Source: an uncultured Oxalobacteraceae bacterium (GTDB lineage Bacteria; Pseudomonadota; Gammaproteobacteria; Burkholderiales; Burkholderiaceae_D). Taken from it: a DNA stretch of 64,000 nt. Numbering within the stretch: the first letter of the stretch is position 1; each line of letters starts with the position of its first letter. A program made the position numbers and the translations under genes. The DNA is taken from positions 124,001 to 188,000 of the forward strand of contig CAIOYD010000050.1 in the NCBI GenBank assembly GCA_903862415.1, in the 5' to 3' direction. Below the pieces are notes generated by a model that saw nothing but the letters and a program-made list of their open reading frames with translations, did not search any database and was not told the DNA's origin. Shown piece after piece: positions 8,797 through 17,555 of this stretch.

Positions 8797-9638
8797 AACA
8801 TATCAACCTCAAGGATGTGTTGAGTCACGTGGAAGAATTACCGGCGCTGTCGAGCATCTTCACGGAACTGCTCAACAGCATTGATCAGGAATATATCGAT
8901 ATCGAAAGCATTGCCAAAAAAATTTCCCTCGATCAGGTACTGACGGTGAAAACTCTGCGGCTGGCCAATTCGTCGTTTTACGGTATGCAAAACAAGGTTT
9001 CCAGCATCCATGAAGCGATTCTGATTCTCGGCTTCAGCAACATTCGCGCCATGATCGCCACCTCGGCCATCATCGGCAATTTTTTTAACGGCAAAAAAAA
9101 GCAACATCACTATTTCCCGACCTTCTGGCGCCATTCCATCGGCACCGCCATCTGCGCCAATGAAATTGCCAACATCATCGGCAGTCAAAAGGAATATGCG
9201 TTTATCGCCGGTCTGATCCACGATATTGGCAAACTCATTCTGGCGACCCAGTATCCGGAAGAGTACGAACAGGTGATGCAATACCAGATCGCCAACAGCT
9301 GTGACTCACTCACAGCAGAGCAGCAGATTCTCGGTATCGATCATGGTGAAATCGGTCATGCCGTTGCCAGACACTGGAAGTTTCCCGAAGTAATGCAACT
9401 CGTCACCTATGAACATCATCCACAGACCGGGCAGGTAATGAGCGATCTGGCCGGACTGGTCCATCTGGCCGATATTATCGCCATTGGACTCAATTTATCC
9501 AACGACGAAAATGCCGTGGTACCGGTGATATCGGCTGCCGTGTGGGAAAAAATTCAACTCAACGATACCGACTGCCAGCGCATCTGCATCAACACGTATA
9601 AAAAATTTACCGACATTGTGCCGATTTTACTCACCTGA
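8793..9638 (+). CDS. HDOD domain signalling protein
   Basis: A 281-residue protein whose length is almost entirely one HDOD domain: VEELPALSSIFTELL, IAKKISLDQVLTVKTLRLANSSFYG, VSSIHEAILILGFSNIR, and the HD-like block FIAGLIHDIGKLIL with DHGEIGHAVARHWKFPEVM. HDOD proteins are non-enzymatic or weakly characterised signalling factors often linked to c-di-GMP and two-component control. It overlaps the upstream small gene by ATGA-type coupling, so the pair is probably made together. Confidence 0.9.
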   Translation: MKHINLKDVLSHVEELPALSSIFTELLNSIDQEYIDIESIAKKISLDQVLTVKTLRLANSSFYGMQNKVSSIHEAILILGFSNIRAMIATSAIIGNFFNGKKKQHHYFPTFWRHSIGTAICANEIANIIGSQKEYAFIAGLIHDIGKLILATQYPEEYEQVMQYQIANSCDSLTAEQQILGIDHGEIGHAVARHWKFPEVMQLVTYEHHPQTGQVMSDLAGLVHLADIIAIGLNLSNDENAVVPVISAAVWEKIQLNDTDCQRICINTYKKFTDIVPILLT

Positions 9639-9659
9639 ACCAGCAAACAGAGGCCGCAA

Positions 9660-10946
9660 ATGGAGCAAACCAGCAGCGCCACCATCCTGTGTGTGGATGA
9701 TGAAGCGAATATCCTGTCTTCATTAAGACGGCTGTTCCGCGCCAATGGCTACCAGATCTTGCTGGCCAACAGCGGCATGGAAGGTCTGGAAATTCTGCGC
9801 ACCCAGCATGTTGATCTGGTGATTTCAGATATGCGCATGCCAGAAATGGATGGAGCCCAGTTTCTTGAACAGGTGCGCACCCTGCGGCCCGAATGCATAC
9901 GCATTCTGCTTACCGGCTATTCTGAAGTCCACTCCATCATTTCCGCCATCAATCGGGGCGAAATCCATCGCTACATTTCCAAACCATGGGAAGAAAACGA
10001 TATTTTATTAGTGGTCAAACAGGCGCTGGAACGCAAGTATCTGTTCGATGAAAAAACCCGTCTGGAACTGCTCACACACGCACAGAATGAAGAACTCAAA
10101 AACCTCAACGCCAGTCTGGAATTCAGAATCCAGGAACGCACGGCCGAATTAAAAAATGCCAATGAAAAGTTAAAAGACAACTTCATCACCTCGATTAAAG
10201 TCTTTTCTGCCGTCATTGATATGCGCGGCGGCAAACTCGCCGGCCATTCACGCCGGGTTGCCGATATCGCCCGCAAAATTGCCGTGCGCATGAATCTCGA
10301 TGCCGCTTTAGTACAAGATATTTTTATTGCCGGTCTGCTGCTCGACATAGGAAAAATCGGCTTCTCCGATGATTTACTGGCACTGTCAGTTAATCAAATG
10401 AGCGGTGAACAACTCGGGCAATATCACAAGCACACCATCCGGGCCGAACAGGTACTCATGCCACTCGAAGATTTGCAGGCCACTGCGCGGATTTTACGCT
10501 CGCAGCATGAACGAGTCGATGGCAAGGGATTTCCCGACCAGTTAACTGGGGAGCAAATCCCCATTGGCGCACTGATTCTGGCCGTAGCCAGTGATTATGA
10601 CAGTCTGCAAACCGGCAGCTTGCTGCAGCGTAAAGTCCCACCCAAAGAAGCTCAGGAGATCATTATCCGCACCAGTGGCATCCGCTACCACTCGGAAGTG
10701 ATTGACGCCTTCAAACAGATATTCCATCTGCAGCCAGAACCAGTCCATGATTATCAGGAAGTGCCGCCCCTGAATTTAAAAGCCGGCATGGTGCTGGCCG
10801 ACGATCTGATTTCCAGAGACGGTCATCTGTTGCTGCCGGCCGATTATATTCTGACTGACAGCATCATCGATAAAATCAAACGCCACAATGTCATCAATGG
10901 CGGAAAAATGCATTTGAAAATCCGCAACCGGGAGAATACCGTATGA
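9660..10946 (+). CDS. Response regulator with HD-GYP-like output domain (altered metal motif)
   Basis: A 428-residue protein. Residues ~6-125 are a receiver (CVDDEANILSSL, acceptor Asp in ISDMRMPEMDG, YISKPW) closely similar to the receiver of the EAL protein. A coiled coil spans ~125-165. The HD-GYP-like domain is at ~185-325: HSRRVADIARKIA is kept, but the canonical HDIGK reads LDIGKIGFSDD and the GYP motif reads DGKGFP. Loss of the HD histidine suggests reduced or no phosphodiesterase activity. Residues ~360-425 repeat the small domain of the 8485 gene. The end overlaps the next start by 4 bases. Confidence 0.88.
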   Translation: MEQTSSATILCVDDEANILSSLRRLFRANGYQILLANSGMEGLEILRTQHVDLVISDMRMPEMDGAQFLEQVRTLRPECIRILLTGYSEVHSIISAINRGEIHRYISKPWEENDILLVVKQALERKYLFDEKTRLELLTHAQNEELKNLNASLEFRIQERTAELKNANEKLKDNFITSIKVFSAVIDMRGGKLAGHSRRVADIARKIAVRMNLDAALVQDIFIAGLLLDIGKIGFSDDLLALSVNQMSGEQLGQYHKHTIRAEQVLMPLEDLQATARILRSQHERVDGKGFPDQLTGEQIPIGALILAVASDYDSLQTGSLLQRKVPPKEAQEIIIRTSGIRYHSEVIDAFKQIFHLQPEPVHDYQEVPPLNLKAGMVLADDLISRDGHLLLPADYILTDSIIDKIKRHNVINGGKMHLKIRNRENTV

Positions 10947-11473
10947 AACGTATCATGTTGGTCGATGATGAAGAAAATGTCCTCAATGCGCTGCAGCGCG
11001 GCCTGCGCCAGATAGGGCTGGAACAGCAACTCACTATTGAGTTACATACCTCCCCGCTGACGGCCATCAAGCGCATCGCTGAAGCCCAATTTTTAATCGT
11101 GATTTCGGATTACCACATGCCCGAAATGAGCGGCGTGGATTTCCTGAAACAGGTCAAAGCCATCCAGCCAGATACCATCCGGCTTATGCTCAGTGCCTCG
11201 GCCGAATTCAAGACCGTGCTCGGTGCCATCAATGATGCCGAAGTATTCCGCTATATCGAAAAACCCTGGAACCTGCCTGAACTGGAACAAACCATCCGTC
11301 TGGCGCTGGCGCAATTTGCCACCAACGAGGAAGAAAAATTACTGGCCGATGATGCGCGTCTGCAAAACCATCAAATCACTGCGCAAGAACTCGAAGCCAA
11401 ACGACTCGAACGGGAAGAGCCGGGCATCACCAAAGTCAAATGGGGACCTGATGGCTCGGTCATCATGGATTAA
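10943..11473 (+). CDS. Receiver-domain protein, RpfG-like REC with short C-terminal tail
   Basis: A 176-residue protein with a single receiver domain: KRIMLVDDEENVLNAL, acceptor Asp in VISDYHMPEMSG, LMLSASAEF and YIEKPW. No DNA-binding or enzymatic output follows. The last ~50 residues are a charged helix (NEEEKLLADDARLQ) ending in KVKWGPDGSVIMD. It probably acts as a phospho-relay or adaptor between the kinases and the larger receiver proteins of the operon. It overlaps the upstream gene by 4 bases and lies 27 bases before the first kinase. Confidence 0.88.
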   Translation: MKRIMLVDDEENVLNALQRGLRQIGLEQQLTIELHTSPLTAIKRIAEAQFLIVISDYHMPEMSGVDFLKQVKAIQPDTIRLMLSASAEFKTVLGAINDAEVFRYIEKPWNLPELEQTIRLALAQFATNEEEKLLADDARLQNHQITAQELEAKRLEREEPGITKVKWGPDGSVIMD

Positions 11474-11500
11474 TCCAGCACTTGTTTACACAAAGGAATC

Positions 11501-12835
11501 ATGATGCCATTTGAGTTTGATGAGTTTACCGACCTGATCGGTCCGGCCGTGAGCACTCCGGTTGGCAGCAAAAAAGAATCCTCCTATTCCCGGCTGCAGT
11601 ACCTGATCGACAATACCACAGCCATTATCTATGCCAGTGTACCAACGGGTGACTTTAAAATGAATTACGTCAGCGGCAATGCCCTGCACGTACTCGGTTA
11701 TGAACCGGAACAAATGCTCGGTGACGCCAACTTCTGGTTTGACCACATCCACCCGGATGACCGCGAACAGATTTTTTCCAGCCTGTCGCTGTTGTTTACT
11801 GAAGGGCAACGCACTTACGAATACCGTTTCATGAATAGTGCCGGTAACTATATCTGGATGCACGACATGTTGCGGCTGGTACGCGATGAAGATGGCAATC
11901 CACTCGAAGTGGTGGGTTCGCTGACCGACATTACTCAACGCAAAACCATGGAAGAGGAATTGCAGCGCAAAGGCGAAGAACAACAATCCCTGATCAAAAA
12001 ACTGCAACAGGCGCATCAGCAATTATTGCAGGCTGAAAAAATGGCATCGGTCGGTCAACTCGCGGCCGGCATCGCCCATGAAATCAACAACCCGATCGGC
12101 TTTGTCAATTCCAACATGAATTCGCTGCAATCCTATGTGGGCACTCTGTTTGGGATTATTGATCAATATCACCATTCCATCGATCAACTCAGTCTGGCCA
12201 GCGCCACACGACAAATTTTCAGTGACATCGATCAGCAGGCCGACCTGCCCTTCGTCAAAGAAGATATCGGCGATCTGGTACGCGAATCGCTCGATGGTCT
12301 GCGTCGGGTCAAAGACATCGTCCAGTCACTCAAAGACTTTTCCCATGTGGGTGAAACCGAATGGCAGGAAGCCGATATCCATCACGGACTCGACAGTACT
12401 TTAAATATCGTTAAGAATGAAATTAAATACAAAGCCACGGTAGAAAAGAATTACGGCCAGCTGCCACCGGTGTACTGCATCATTTCGCAACTCAATCAGG
12501 TATTCATGAATTTGTTTGTCAATGCTGCCCATGCCATCAAAGACCATGGCACCATCAGCATCAGCACCGGTACTGGTGTCAAAGATGGTGCCGACTGGGT
12601 CTGGATCAAAATCATCGACAGCGGCTGCGGCATTGCCGCTGAAAATCTGAACCGGATTTTTGAACCGTTTTTCACCACCAAACCCATAGGCAGCGGTACC
12701 GGACTCGGGCTGTCACTGGCCTATGGCATTATCAATCAGCATAACGGCAATATTCAGGTCAAAAGCGTGGTTGGCAAAGGCACTTGCTTTACCATTTATT
12801 TACCCGTGTTGCAGCCCAAAAAGGCCGCCGCATGA
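11501..12835 (+). CDS. PAS-domain sensor histidine kinase, copy 1
   Basis: A 444-residue soluble kinase without membrane segments. A PAS domain (~28-145: YVSGNALHVLGY, FDHIHPDDREQ, VGSLTDITQRKTM) is followed by a coiled coil. The dimerisation/phospho-acceptor box is AAGIAHEINNPIGFVNSN, with the histidine near residue 192. The ATPase domain has QVFMNLFVNAAHAI, IIDSGCGI and FFTTKPIGSGTGLGLSLAYG. The likely role is to phosphorylate the receivers encoded just upstream, with a cytoplasmic signal sensed by PAS. AAGGAATC precedes the start. It is a paralogue of the next gene. Confidence 0.92.
   Translation: MMPFEFDEFTDLIGPAVSTPVGSKKESSYSRLQYLIDNTTAIIYASVPTGDFKMNYVSGNALHVLGYEPEQMLGDANFWFDHIHPDDREQIFSSLSLLFTEGQRTYEYRFMNSAGNYIWMHDMLRLVRDEDGNPLEVVGSLTDITQRKTMEEELQRKGEEQQSLIKKLQQAHQQLLQAEKMASVGQLAAGIAHEINNPIGFVNSNMNSLQSYVGTLFGIIDQYHHSIDQLSLASATRQIFSDIDQQADLPFVKEDIGDLVRESLDGLRRVKDIVQSLKDFSHVGETEWQEADIHHGLDSTLNIVKNEIKYKATVEKNYGQLPPVYCIISQLNQVFMNLFVNAAHAIKDHGTISISTGTGVKDGADWVWIKIIDSGCGIAAENLNRIFEPFFTTKPIGSGTGLGLSLAYGIINQHNGNIQVKSVVGKGTCFTIYLPVLQPKKAAA
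12053..12126 (+). repeat. 74-bp exact direct repeat, copy 1 (kinase phospho-acceptor region)
   Basis: This stretch is identical base for base to 13408-13481. It encodes the histidine box of both kinases. The flanks differ at silent positions, so a perfect 74-bp match suggests recent duplication or local gene conversion rather than protein-level selection alone. Confidence 0.9.
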
Positions 12836-12864
12836 ATTCAGACTCTCTACCAGGTTAAACCATC

Positions 12865-14205
12865 ATGGTTTTTGAATTTGACGCCTTTAATCAGACTCTG
12901 CCAAAAATTCCTGTTCAGCCGCTCACGGCGGAATCAACTCAGGTGCGCCTGCAATACCTGATCGACAATACCACCGCCATTATTTATGCCAGCGATCCGG
13001 CCGGTGATTTCAAAATCACCTATGTCAGTGGCAATGCACAGCACATACTTGGCTATGCGCCCGAACAAATGGTCAGTGACACCAACTTCTGGTTTAACCA
13101 TATCCACCCGGACGATATCGATCAAATGTTTTCCAGTCTGCCGTTATTATTTACCGAAGGACAGCGCACCTACGAATACCGCTTCATGAACAGCTCCGGT
13201 GACTACGTCTGGATGCATGACCGGTTGCGCCTGATCCGCGACGAACAGGGCAATGCGGTTGAAGTCGTGGGTTCACTCACCGACATTACCCAACGCAAAA
13301 CCATGGAAGAAGAATTACGCCGCAACAGTCAGGAACAACAAGCCCTGATAGAACAATTACAACAGGCGCAGCAACAATTACTGCAATCGGAAAAAATGGC
13401 TTCGGTTGGTCAACTCGCGGCCGGCATCGCCCATGAAATCAACAACCCGATCGGCTTTGTCAATTCCAACATGAATTCGCTCAATGGCTATGTCAGCAAC
13501 CTGCTCAATGCCATCGACCAGATTACCTGCCTGCTGGTGCCGACCAGCCTGAGCGCTGAAAACCAGCAACAATTGCTGGCGATTCAAAACAAACTCGATC
13601 TGGCCTATATCAAGGAAGACATTACCGATTTGATCAACGAGTCGCTCGACGGTTTAAAACGGGTCAAGGATATCGTGCAGTCACTCAAAGATTTTTCCCA
13701 CGTGGATGTCAATGAATGGCAGCAAGCCGATATTCATCACGGACTCGACAGCACTCTGAACATCGTCAAAAACGAAATCAAATATAAAGCCACGGTGGAA
13801 AAGAATTATGGCACGCTGCCACTTGTGGTGTGCATCCTGTCGCAACTCAATCAGGTTTTCATGAACCTGTTCATCAATGCAGCCCACGCCATCTCCGACA
13901 CCGGCACTATCACCATTAGCACCGGCACCGAACTCCGCCAGGACGAAGACTGGATCTGGATCACCATCAGCGACACCGGTTCCGGCATTCCACCGGCCAT
14001 TGTCAATCGCATCTTTGAACCCTTCTTCACCACAAAACCGATAGGCAGCGGCACCGGGCTGGGACTTTCACTGGCCTACGGCATCATCAACAACCATGGC
14101 GGCAGCATCAGCGTCACGAGCGAATTAAACCACGGCACCTGCTTCCGCATCACGTTGCCGGTCAACCCGAAAACCCCAACTATCAGTCAGCTACCAAGCC
14201 CTTAA
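12865..14205 (+). CDS. PAS-domain sensor histidine kinase, copy 2 (tandem paralogue)
   Basis: A 446-residue kinase with the same order as the preceding gene: PAS (YVSGNAQHILGY, FNHIHPDDIDQ), coiled coil, the phospho-acceptor box AAGIAHEINNPIGFVN (histidine near residue 189), and an ATPase domain (QVFMNLFINAAHAI, ISDTGSGI, TGLGLSLAYG). Identity with copy 1 is high throughout; the region after the histidine (~200-250) and the far N- and C-termini differ most. It is the last gene of the seven-gene operon. The duplicate input domains have diverged in several PAS positions, which suggests related but distinct ligands or tuning. Confidence 0.92.
   Translation: MVFEFDAFNQTLPKIPVQPLTAESTQVRLQYLIDNTTAIIYASDPAGDFKITYVSGNAQHILGYAPEQMVSDTNFWFNHIHPDDIDQMFSSLPLLFTEGQRTYEYRFMNSSGDYVWMHDRLRLIRDEQGNAVEVVGSLTDITQRKTMEEELRRNSQEQQALIEQLQQAQQQLLQSEKMASVGQLAAGIAHEINNPIGFVNSNMNSLNGYVSNLLNAIDQITCLLVPTSLSAENQQQLLAIQNKLDLAYIKEDITDLINESLDGLKRVKDIVQSLKDFSHVDVNEWQQADIHHGLDSTLNIVKNEIKYKATVEKNYGTLPLVVCILSQLNQVFMNLFINAAHAISDTGTITISTGTELRQDEDWIWITISDTGSGIPPAIVNRIFEPFFTTKPIGSGTGLGLSLAYGIINNHGGSISVTSELNHGTCFRITLPVNPKTPTISQLPSP
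13408..13481 (+). repeat. 74-bp exact direct repeat, copy 2 (kinase phospho-acceptor region)
   Basis: Second copy of the repeat at 12053-12126, in the same reading frame of the second kinase. The two copies lie 1355 bp apart in direct orientation, so recombination between them could fuse the two kinases in frame into one gene. Confidence 0.9.
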
Positions 14206-14313
14206 CATACAATCGATTCATTTTACGAATCAATAACCATGTTATTTTATATTTGACATATGAACGAAGTCTGGGCACTCTGACTCACATCCTCACAGAA
14301 CCTGGAGTCAGCC

Positions 14314-16200
14314 ATGCCCGAATACCGTTCCCGCACCACCACCCACGGCCGCAATATGGCCGGAGCCCGCGCTTTATGGCGCGCCACCGGCATGAAAGAT
14401 GGCGATTTTGACAAACCGATCATCGCCGTGGTGAATTCCTTCACCCAATTCGTACCCGGTCACGTGCATCTGAAAGATCTGGGACAAATGGTGGCACGCG
14501 AAATTGAAGCCGCCGGCGGTGTGGCCAAAGAATTTAATACCATTGCCGTCGATGACGGCATTGCCATGGGCCATGGCGGCATGCTGTACTCACTGCCCTC
14601 GCGTGAATTAATCGCCGACTCGGTCGAATACATGGTCAATGCCCATTGCGCCGATGCCATGGTCTGCATTTCTAATTGCGACAAAATCACCCCCGGCATG
14701 TTAATGGCCGCCATGCGTCTCAATATCCCGGTAGTGTTTGTCTCCGGCGGTCCGATGGAAGCCGGTAAAGTGCTCGAAACCCTGCACCCCAAGTCAAACG
14801 GGATACAGAAAATCATGAAAATCGATCTGGTGGATGCCATGATCAAGGCCGGTGACAGCAAAATTTCGGACGAAGAAATTGGCCGCATCGAACGTTCGGC
14901 CTGCCCGACCTGCGGTTCCTGCTCCGGCATGTTCACCGCCAATTCCATGAACTGTCTGACCGAAGCACTCGGTCTGGCATTACCGGGCAATGGCACCATA
15001 CTGGCCACCCATTCCGACCGTAAAGAATTATTCCTGCGCGCTGGTCGCGTCATCGTCGATCTGGCCAAACGTCATTACGAACAGGATGACTACAGCGTGT
15101 TACCGCGCTCCATCGCCACCAAAGCCAGTTTTGAAAATGCCATGGCGCTCGACGTATCCATGGGCGGCTCCACCAATACCGTGCTGCATTTGCTGGCCGC
15201 AGCGCACGAAGCCGGCGTTGATTTCACCATGGCCGATATCGACCGTATTTCGCGCAACGTACCCTGCCTGTGCAAAGTCGCACCGATGACCGATAAATAT
15301 CATATCGAAGATGTACATCGTGCCGGTGGCATTATTTCCATTCTCGGTGAACTCGCCCGTGCCGGTTTGCTTGACACCACCCGCCCGACCATCCACAGCG
15401 CCACTCTGGCTGAAGCGATTGCCCACAATGACATCGCCGTCTGTGATGATGTCGCGATCTATACCCTGTTCAAAGCAGCGCCCGGCGGCGTGCCGACCCA
15501 GACGGCGTTTTCGCAGTCGCAGCGCTTTGAGAGTTTGGATCTGGATCGTCAACAGGGTTGCATCCGCGATCAGGCGCATGCCTATTCCAAAGATGGCGGC
15601 CTGGCCGTGTTATATGGCAATCTGGCTGAAAAAGGCTGCATCGTCAAAACCGCCGGTGTGGATGAAAGCATCCTGCAATTCACCGGCAAGGCACGTGTAT
15701 TTGAAAGTCAGGACGCCGCCGTCGAAGCCATTCTGGGCGACAGAGTGCATGAAGGCGATGTCGTCATCATCCGTTACGAAGGCCCCAAAGGTGGCCCAGG
15801 CATGCAGGAAATGCTGTATCCGACCTCGTACATCAAATCCAAAGGTTTGGGCAAAGCCTGCGCGCTGTTTACCGATGGCCGTTTTTCTGGCGGATCGTCC
15901 GGTCTGGTGATCGGTCACGCGTCGCCGGAAGCTGCCGAAGGTGGTGCTATCGGTTTAGTCGAAGAAGATGACAGCATCGAGATCGATATCCCTGCGCGCC
16001 GCATCCATTTAAACATCAGCGACGCCGCTCTGGCCGCCCGCCGTGTCGCCATGGAAGCGCGCGGTGACGATGCCTGGCTGCCGCTCGGACGCGAACGCTA
16101 TGTCTCCCAAGCCTTACAGGCTTACGCCGCCCTGGCCACCTCAGCTGACCGCGGTGCGGTCAGGGATATCTCGCAATTGAAACGGGCTAAACGAGGTTGA
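14314..16200 (+). CDS. ilvD: Dihydroxy-acid dehydratase
   Basis: A 628-residue enzyme of the IlvD/Edd family that converts 2,3-dihydroxy-3-methylbutanoate or -pentanoate to the 2-keto acids of valine and isoleucine synthesis. It starts [20 protein letters not shown], typical of the long iron-sulfur type. Cluster cysteines appear in [12 protein letters not shown] and [41 protein letters not shown] lies near the C-terminus. CTGGAGTC stands upstream of the ATG. It is a single-gene unit after the signalling operon, with no other ilv genes adjacent; the TPP enzyme at 40311 is 24 kb away. Confidence 0.97.
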   Translation: MPEYRSRTTTHGRNMAGARALWRATGMKDGDFDKPIIAVVNSFTQFVPGHVHLKDLGQMVAREIEAAGGVAKEFNTIAVDDGIAMGHGGMLYSLPSRELIADSVEYMVNAHCADAMVCISNCDKITPGMLMAAMRLNIPVVFVSGGPMEAGKVLETLHPKSNGIQKIMKIDLVDAMIKAGDSKISDEEIGRIERSACPTCGSCSGMFTANSMNCLTEALGLALPGNGTILATHSDRKELFLRAGRVIVDLAKRHYEQDDYSVLPRSIATKASFENAMALDVSMGGSTNTVLHLLAAAHEAGVDFTMADIDRISRNVPCLCKVAPMTDKYHIEDVHRAGGIISILGELARAGLLDTTRPTIHSATLAEAIAHNDIAVCDDVAIYTLFKAAPGGVPTQTAFSQSQRFESLDLDRQQGCIRDQAHAYSKDGGLAVLYGNLAEKGCIVKTAGVDESILQFTGKARVFESQDAAVEAILGDRVHEGDVVIIRYEGPKGGPGMQEMLYPTSYIKSKGLGKACALFTDGRFSGGSSGLVIGHASPEAAEGGAIGLVEEDDSIEIDIPARRIHLNISDAALAARRVAMEARGDDAWLPLGRERYVSQALQAYAALATSADRGAVRDISQLKRAKRG

Positions 16201-16215
16201 CGTAATTTAATTGAT

Positions 16216-16674
16216 CTACTGCTTCTCAGCCGCCGGTGAATAATGGACCTCGACGAGTTTCCAGACACCGGCGCGCCTGAAAAACACATCAGTCTCCATA
16301 TAATGTTCGTCCACAGGTTCCTTGCCGACGTAACGCATGCGCGCGGTTGCCCGGTAGCTGGCTACCGCTGCATCACCCGCTGGCGACACCTGTACCTGCA
16401 CATCACCATAGGTGAAGGCCACCAGAATATTGCCTGCCTTGACTGACGCCGTCCAGTCAGTACGATAGTTATTCAGCGTCACCGGACCATCCGGAAAAAT
16501 CCCGCGAAAATCATCGGCATAATAAGAAAAATAAACCGGCAAATCATTGCTGGCATAGGCCTTGTTGATCTCCGCTTCGATTTGCAGAATTTCTTCAGCC
16601 GGTGTCGCCGCCAGTGCAGGTACTCCTGCATTAAAGAGCGCGATAAATGCCAGTGATGCCAAGGTGGATTTCAT
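16216..16674 (-). CDS. Exported NTF2/SnoaL-like protein (DUF4440 type)
   Basis: A 152-residue protein with a signal peptide (MKSTLASLAFIALFNAGVPALAA) and then one small alpha/beta domain: EEILQIEAEINKAYASNDL, YYADDFRGIFPDG, RYVGKEPVDEHYMETDVFFRR, WKLVEVHYSP. The pattern matches SnoaL-like folds, which can be small enzymes or ligand-binding proteins; no catalytic set can be named. AGGAGACCC lies before the ATG. It converges on ilvD with a 15-base gap. Confidence 0.75.
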   Translation of the reverse strand: MKSTLASLAFIALFNAGVPALAATPAEEILQIEAEINKAYASNDLPVYFSYYADDFRGIFPDGPVTLNNYRTDWTASVKAGNILVAFTYGDVQVQVSPAGDAAVASYRATARMRYVGKEPVDEHYMETDVFFRRAGVWKLVEVHYSPAAEKQ

Positions 16675-16982
16675 GATGGGTCTCCTGAATAGTTGATGTA
16701 ATGTACGGCAAATTTACTGGCAATTCAACATACTTTGATGAGGAAAATCAAGGCTAGCACCTTGTAACTGAATCATCGAAATAACACACGCTCGCTCAAC
16801 AGGATTAAAAAATTGGCGGCCCAGAGTAAATGGTGGCTTTCGCACACGGACAAAAAAAGTCCCCATTGATGCAATCAAACCTACTTTCGAATCAGTCGAA
16901 ATTTGGTAAAGGTAAGGGAAAGACCAAAATACCGGAAGTCAATATTCGCCATATGCGAGCACCTTCGAATCCCGATTAAGGA
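16675..16982. other. Intergenic region with no gene seen
   Basis: This stretch upstream of the NTF2-like gene holds its ribosome binding site and presumably its promoter. I see no convincing coding frame. TTCGAATCCCG near 16967 looks like a tRNA T-loop sequence but has no tRNA body around it. Confidence 0.5.
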
Positions 16983-17065
16983 GTGTGCGCCTGCATGCGC
17001 ACACCGTTCCGCAGGCGAGGTGCATGCACCTCGAAACCCCTACTGCACCGCAGAGCATGCTCTGC
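16983..17065. repeat. Cluster of three short inverted repeats each containing GCATGC
   Basis: Three inverted repeats follow one another. At 16983-17004 there is GTGTGCGC, a 6-base loop, then GCGCACAC. At 17016-17033 there is the perfect 18-bp palindrome CGAGGTGCATGCACCTCG. At 17050-17065 there is the perfect 16-bp palindrome GCAGAGCATGCTCTGC. All contain GCATGC. They lie between the tRNA-Glu terminator and the NTF2-like gene. They could be REP-like elements or binding sites. Confidence 0.85.
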
Positions 17066-17075
17066 TCTGTCAGCC

Positions 17076-17110
17076 AAAAAAAAATCCACAGATTCTCTGT
17101 GGATTTTTTC
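17076..17110 (-). terminator. Bidirectional intrinsic terminator downstream of tRNA-Glu
   Basis: A 10-bp perfect stem (AATCCACAGA, loop TTC, TCTGTGGATT) is flanked by an A-run on the left and a T-run on the right, so it can end transcription on both strands. On the minus strand it follows the tRNA-Glu 3' end by a few bases. Confidence 0.85.
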
Positions 17111-17117
17111 TTCAACC

Positions 17118-17193
17118 TGGCGTCCCCAAGGGGATTCGAACCCCTGTACTCACCGTGAAAGGGTGATGTCCTAGGCCTCTAGACGATGGGGAC
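17118..17193 (-). tRNA. tRNA-Glu (TTC)
   Basis: The reverse complement reads GTCCCCATCGTCTAGAGGCC at the 5' end. The anticodon loop is CTTTCAC with anticodon TTC, the T-arm is GGGGTTCGAATCCCC, and the acceptor strand GGGGAC is followed by G and an encoded CCA. The 76-nt cloverleaf folds cleanly. It lies downstream of tRNA-Ala and gltX on the same strand, so the synthetase and its cognate tRNA are neighbours. Confidence 0.97.
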
Positions 17194-17369
17194 AAAATCT
17201 GTCCGTGTACTGACCTGATGCTGCTTTTTATTTTTTGCCCGTTTCCAGGCAAGACCGAGATTATAAGCTGCCTTTCCAATCCCGGCAAGAATTTATTGCT
17301 AAATTCCGTTTTTATATTGCTTGCTCTCCACTTTACTTACTGCTTTGTCTCGTTGACACATCAGTAAGC

Positions 17370-17445
<76 letters not shown>

Positions 17446-17555
17446 CTCGCGAAGAAACGAGACTATAGCAAAACTTGTCGCTGCTTACAAGTTTTTTCTC
17501 ACTCCACGACATTTTTTTTACATCCCTGCCTGCAAACTTGTCGCGAGTTTAAGAT

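Noticed and set aside
12053-13481. Possible CRISPR or transposon repeat pair
   Set aside because: The two copies are in-frame parts of paralogous kinases with no spacer array or terminal inverted repeats.
14253-14281. TTGACA box before ilvD as a promoter
   Set aside because: A good -35 hexamer, but the position 17 bases downstream (CACTCT) is a poor -10, so it was not listed.
14460-15068. Minus-strand 202-codon frame
   Set aside because: Antisense to ilvD over its iron-sulfur cysteines; coding on the plus strand is certain.
17472-17500. Hairpin AACTTGT...ACAAGTT as gltX terminator
   Set aside because: On the minus strand only four T follow the stem, and a tRNA gene lies directly beyond. 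It looks more like a plus-strand terminator with nothing to end, so it was left unassigned.
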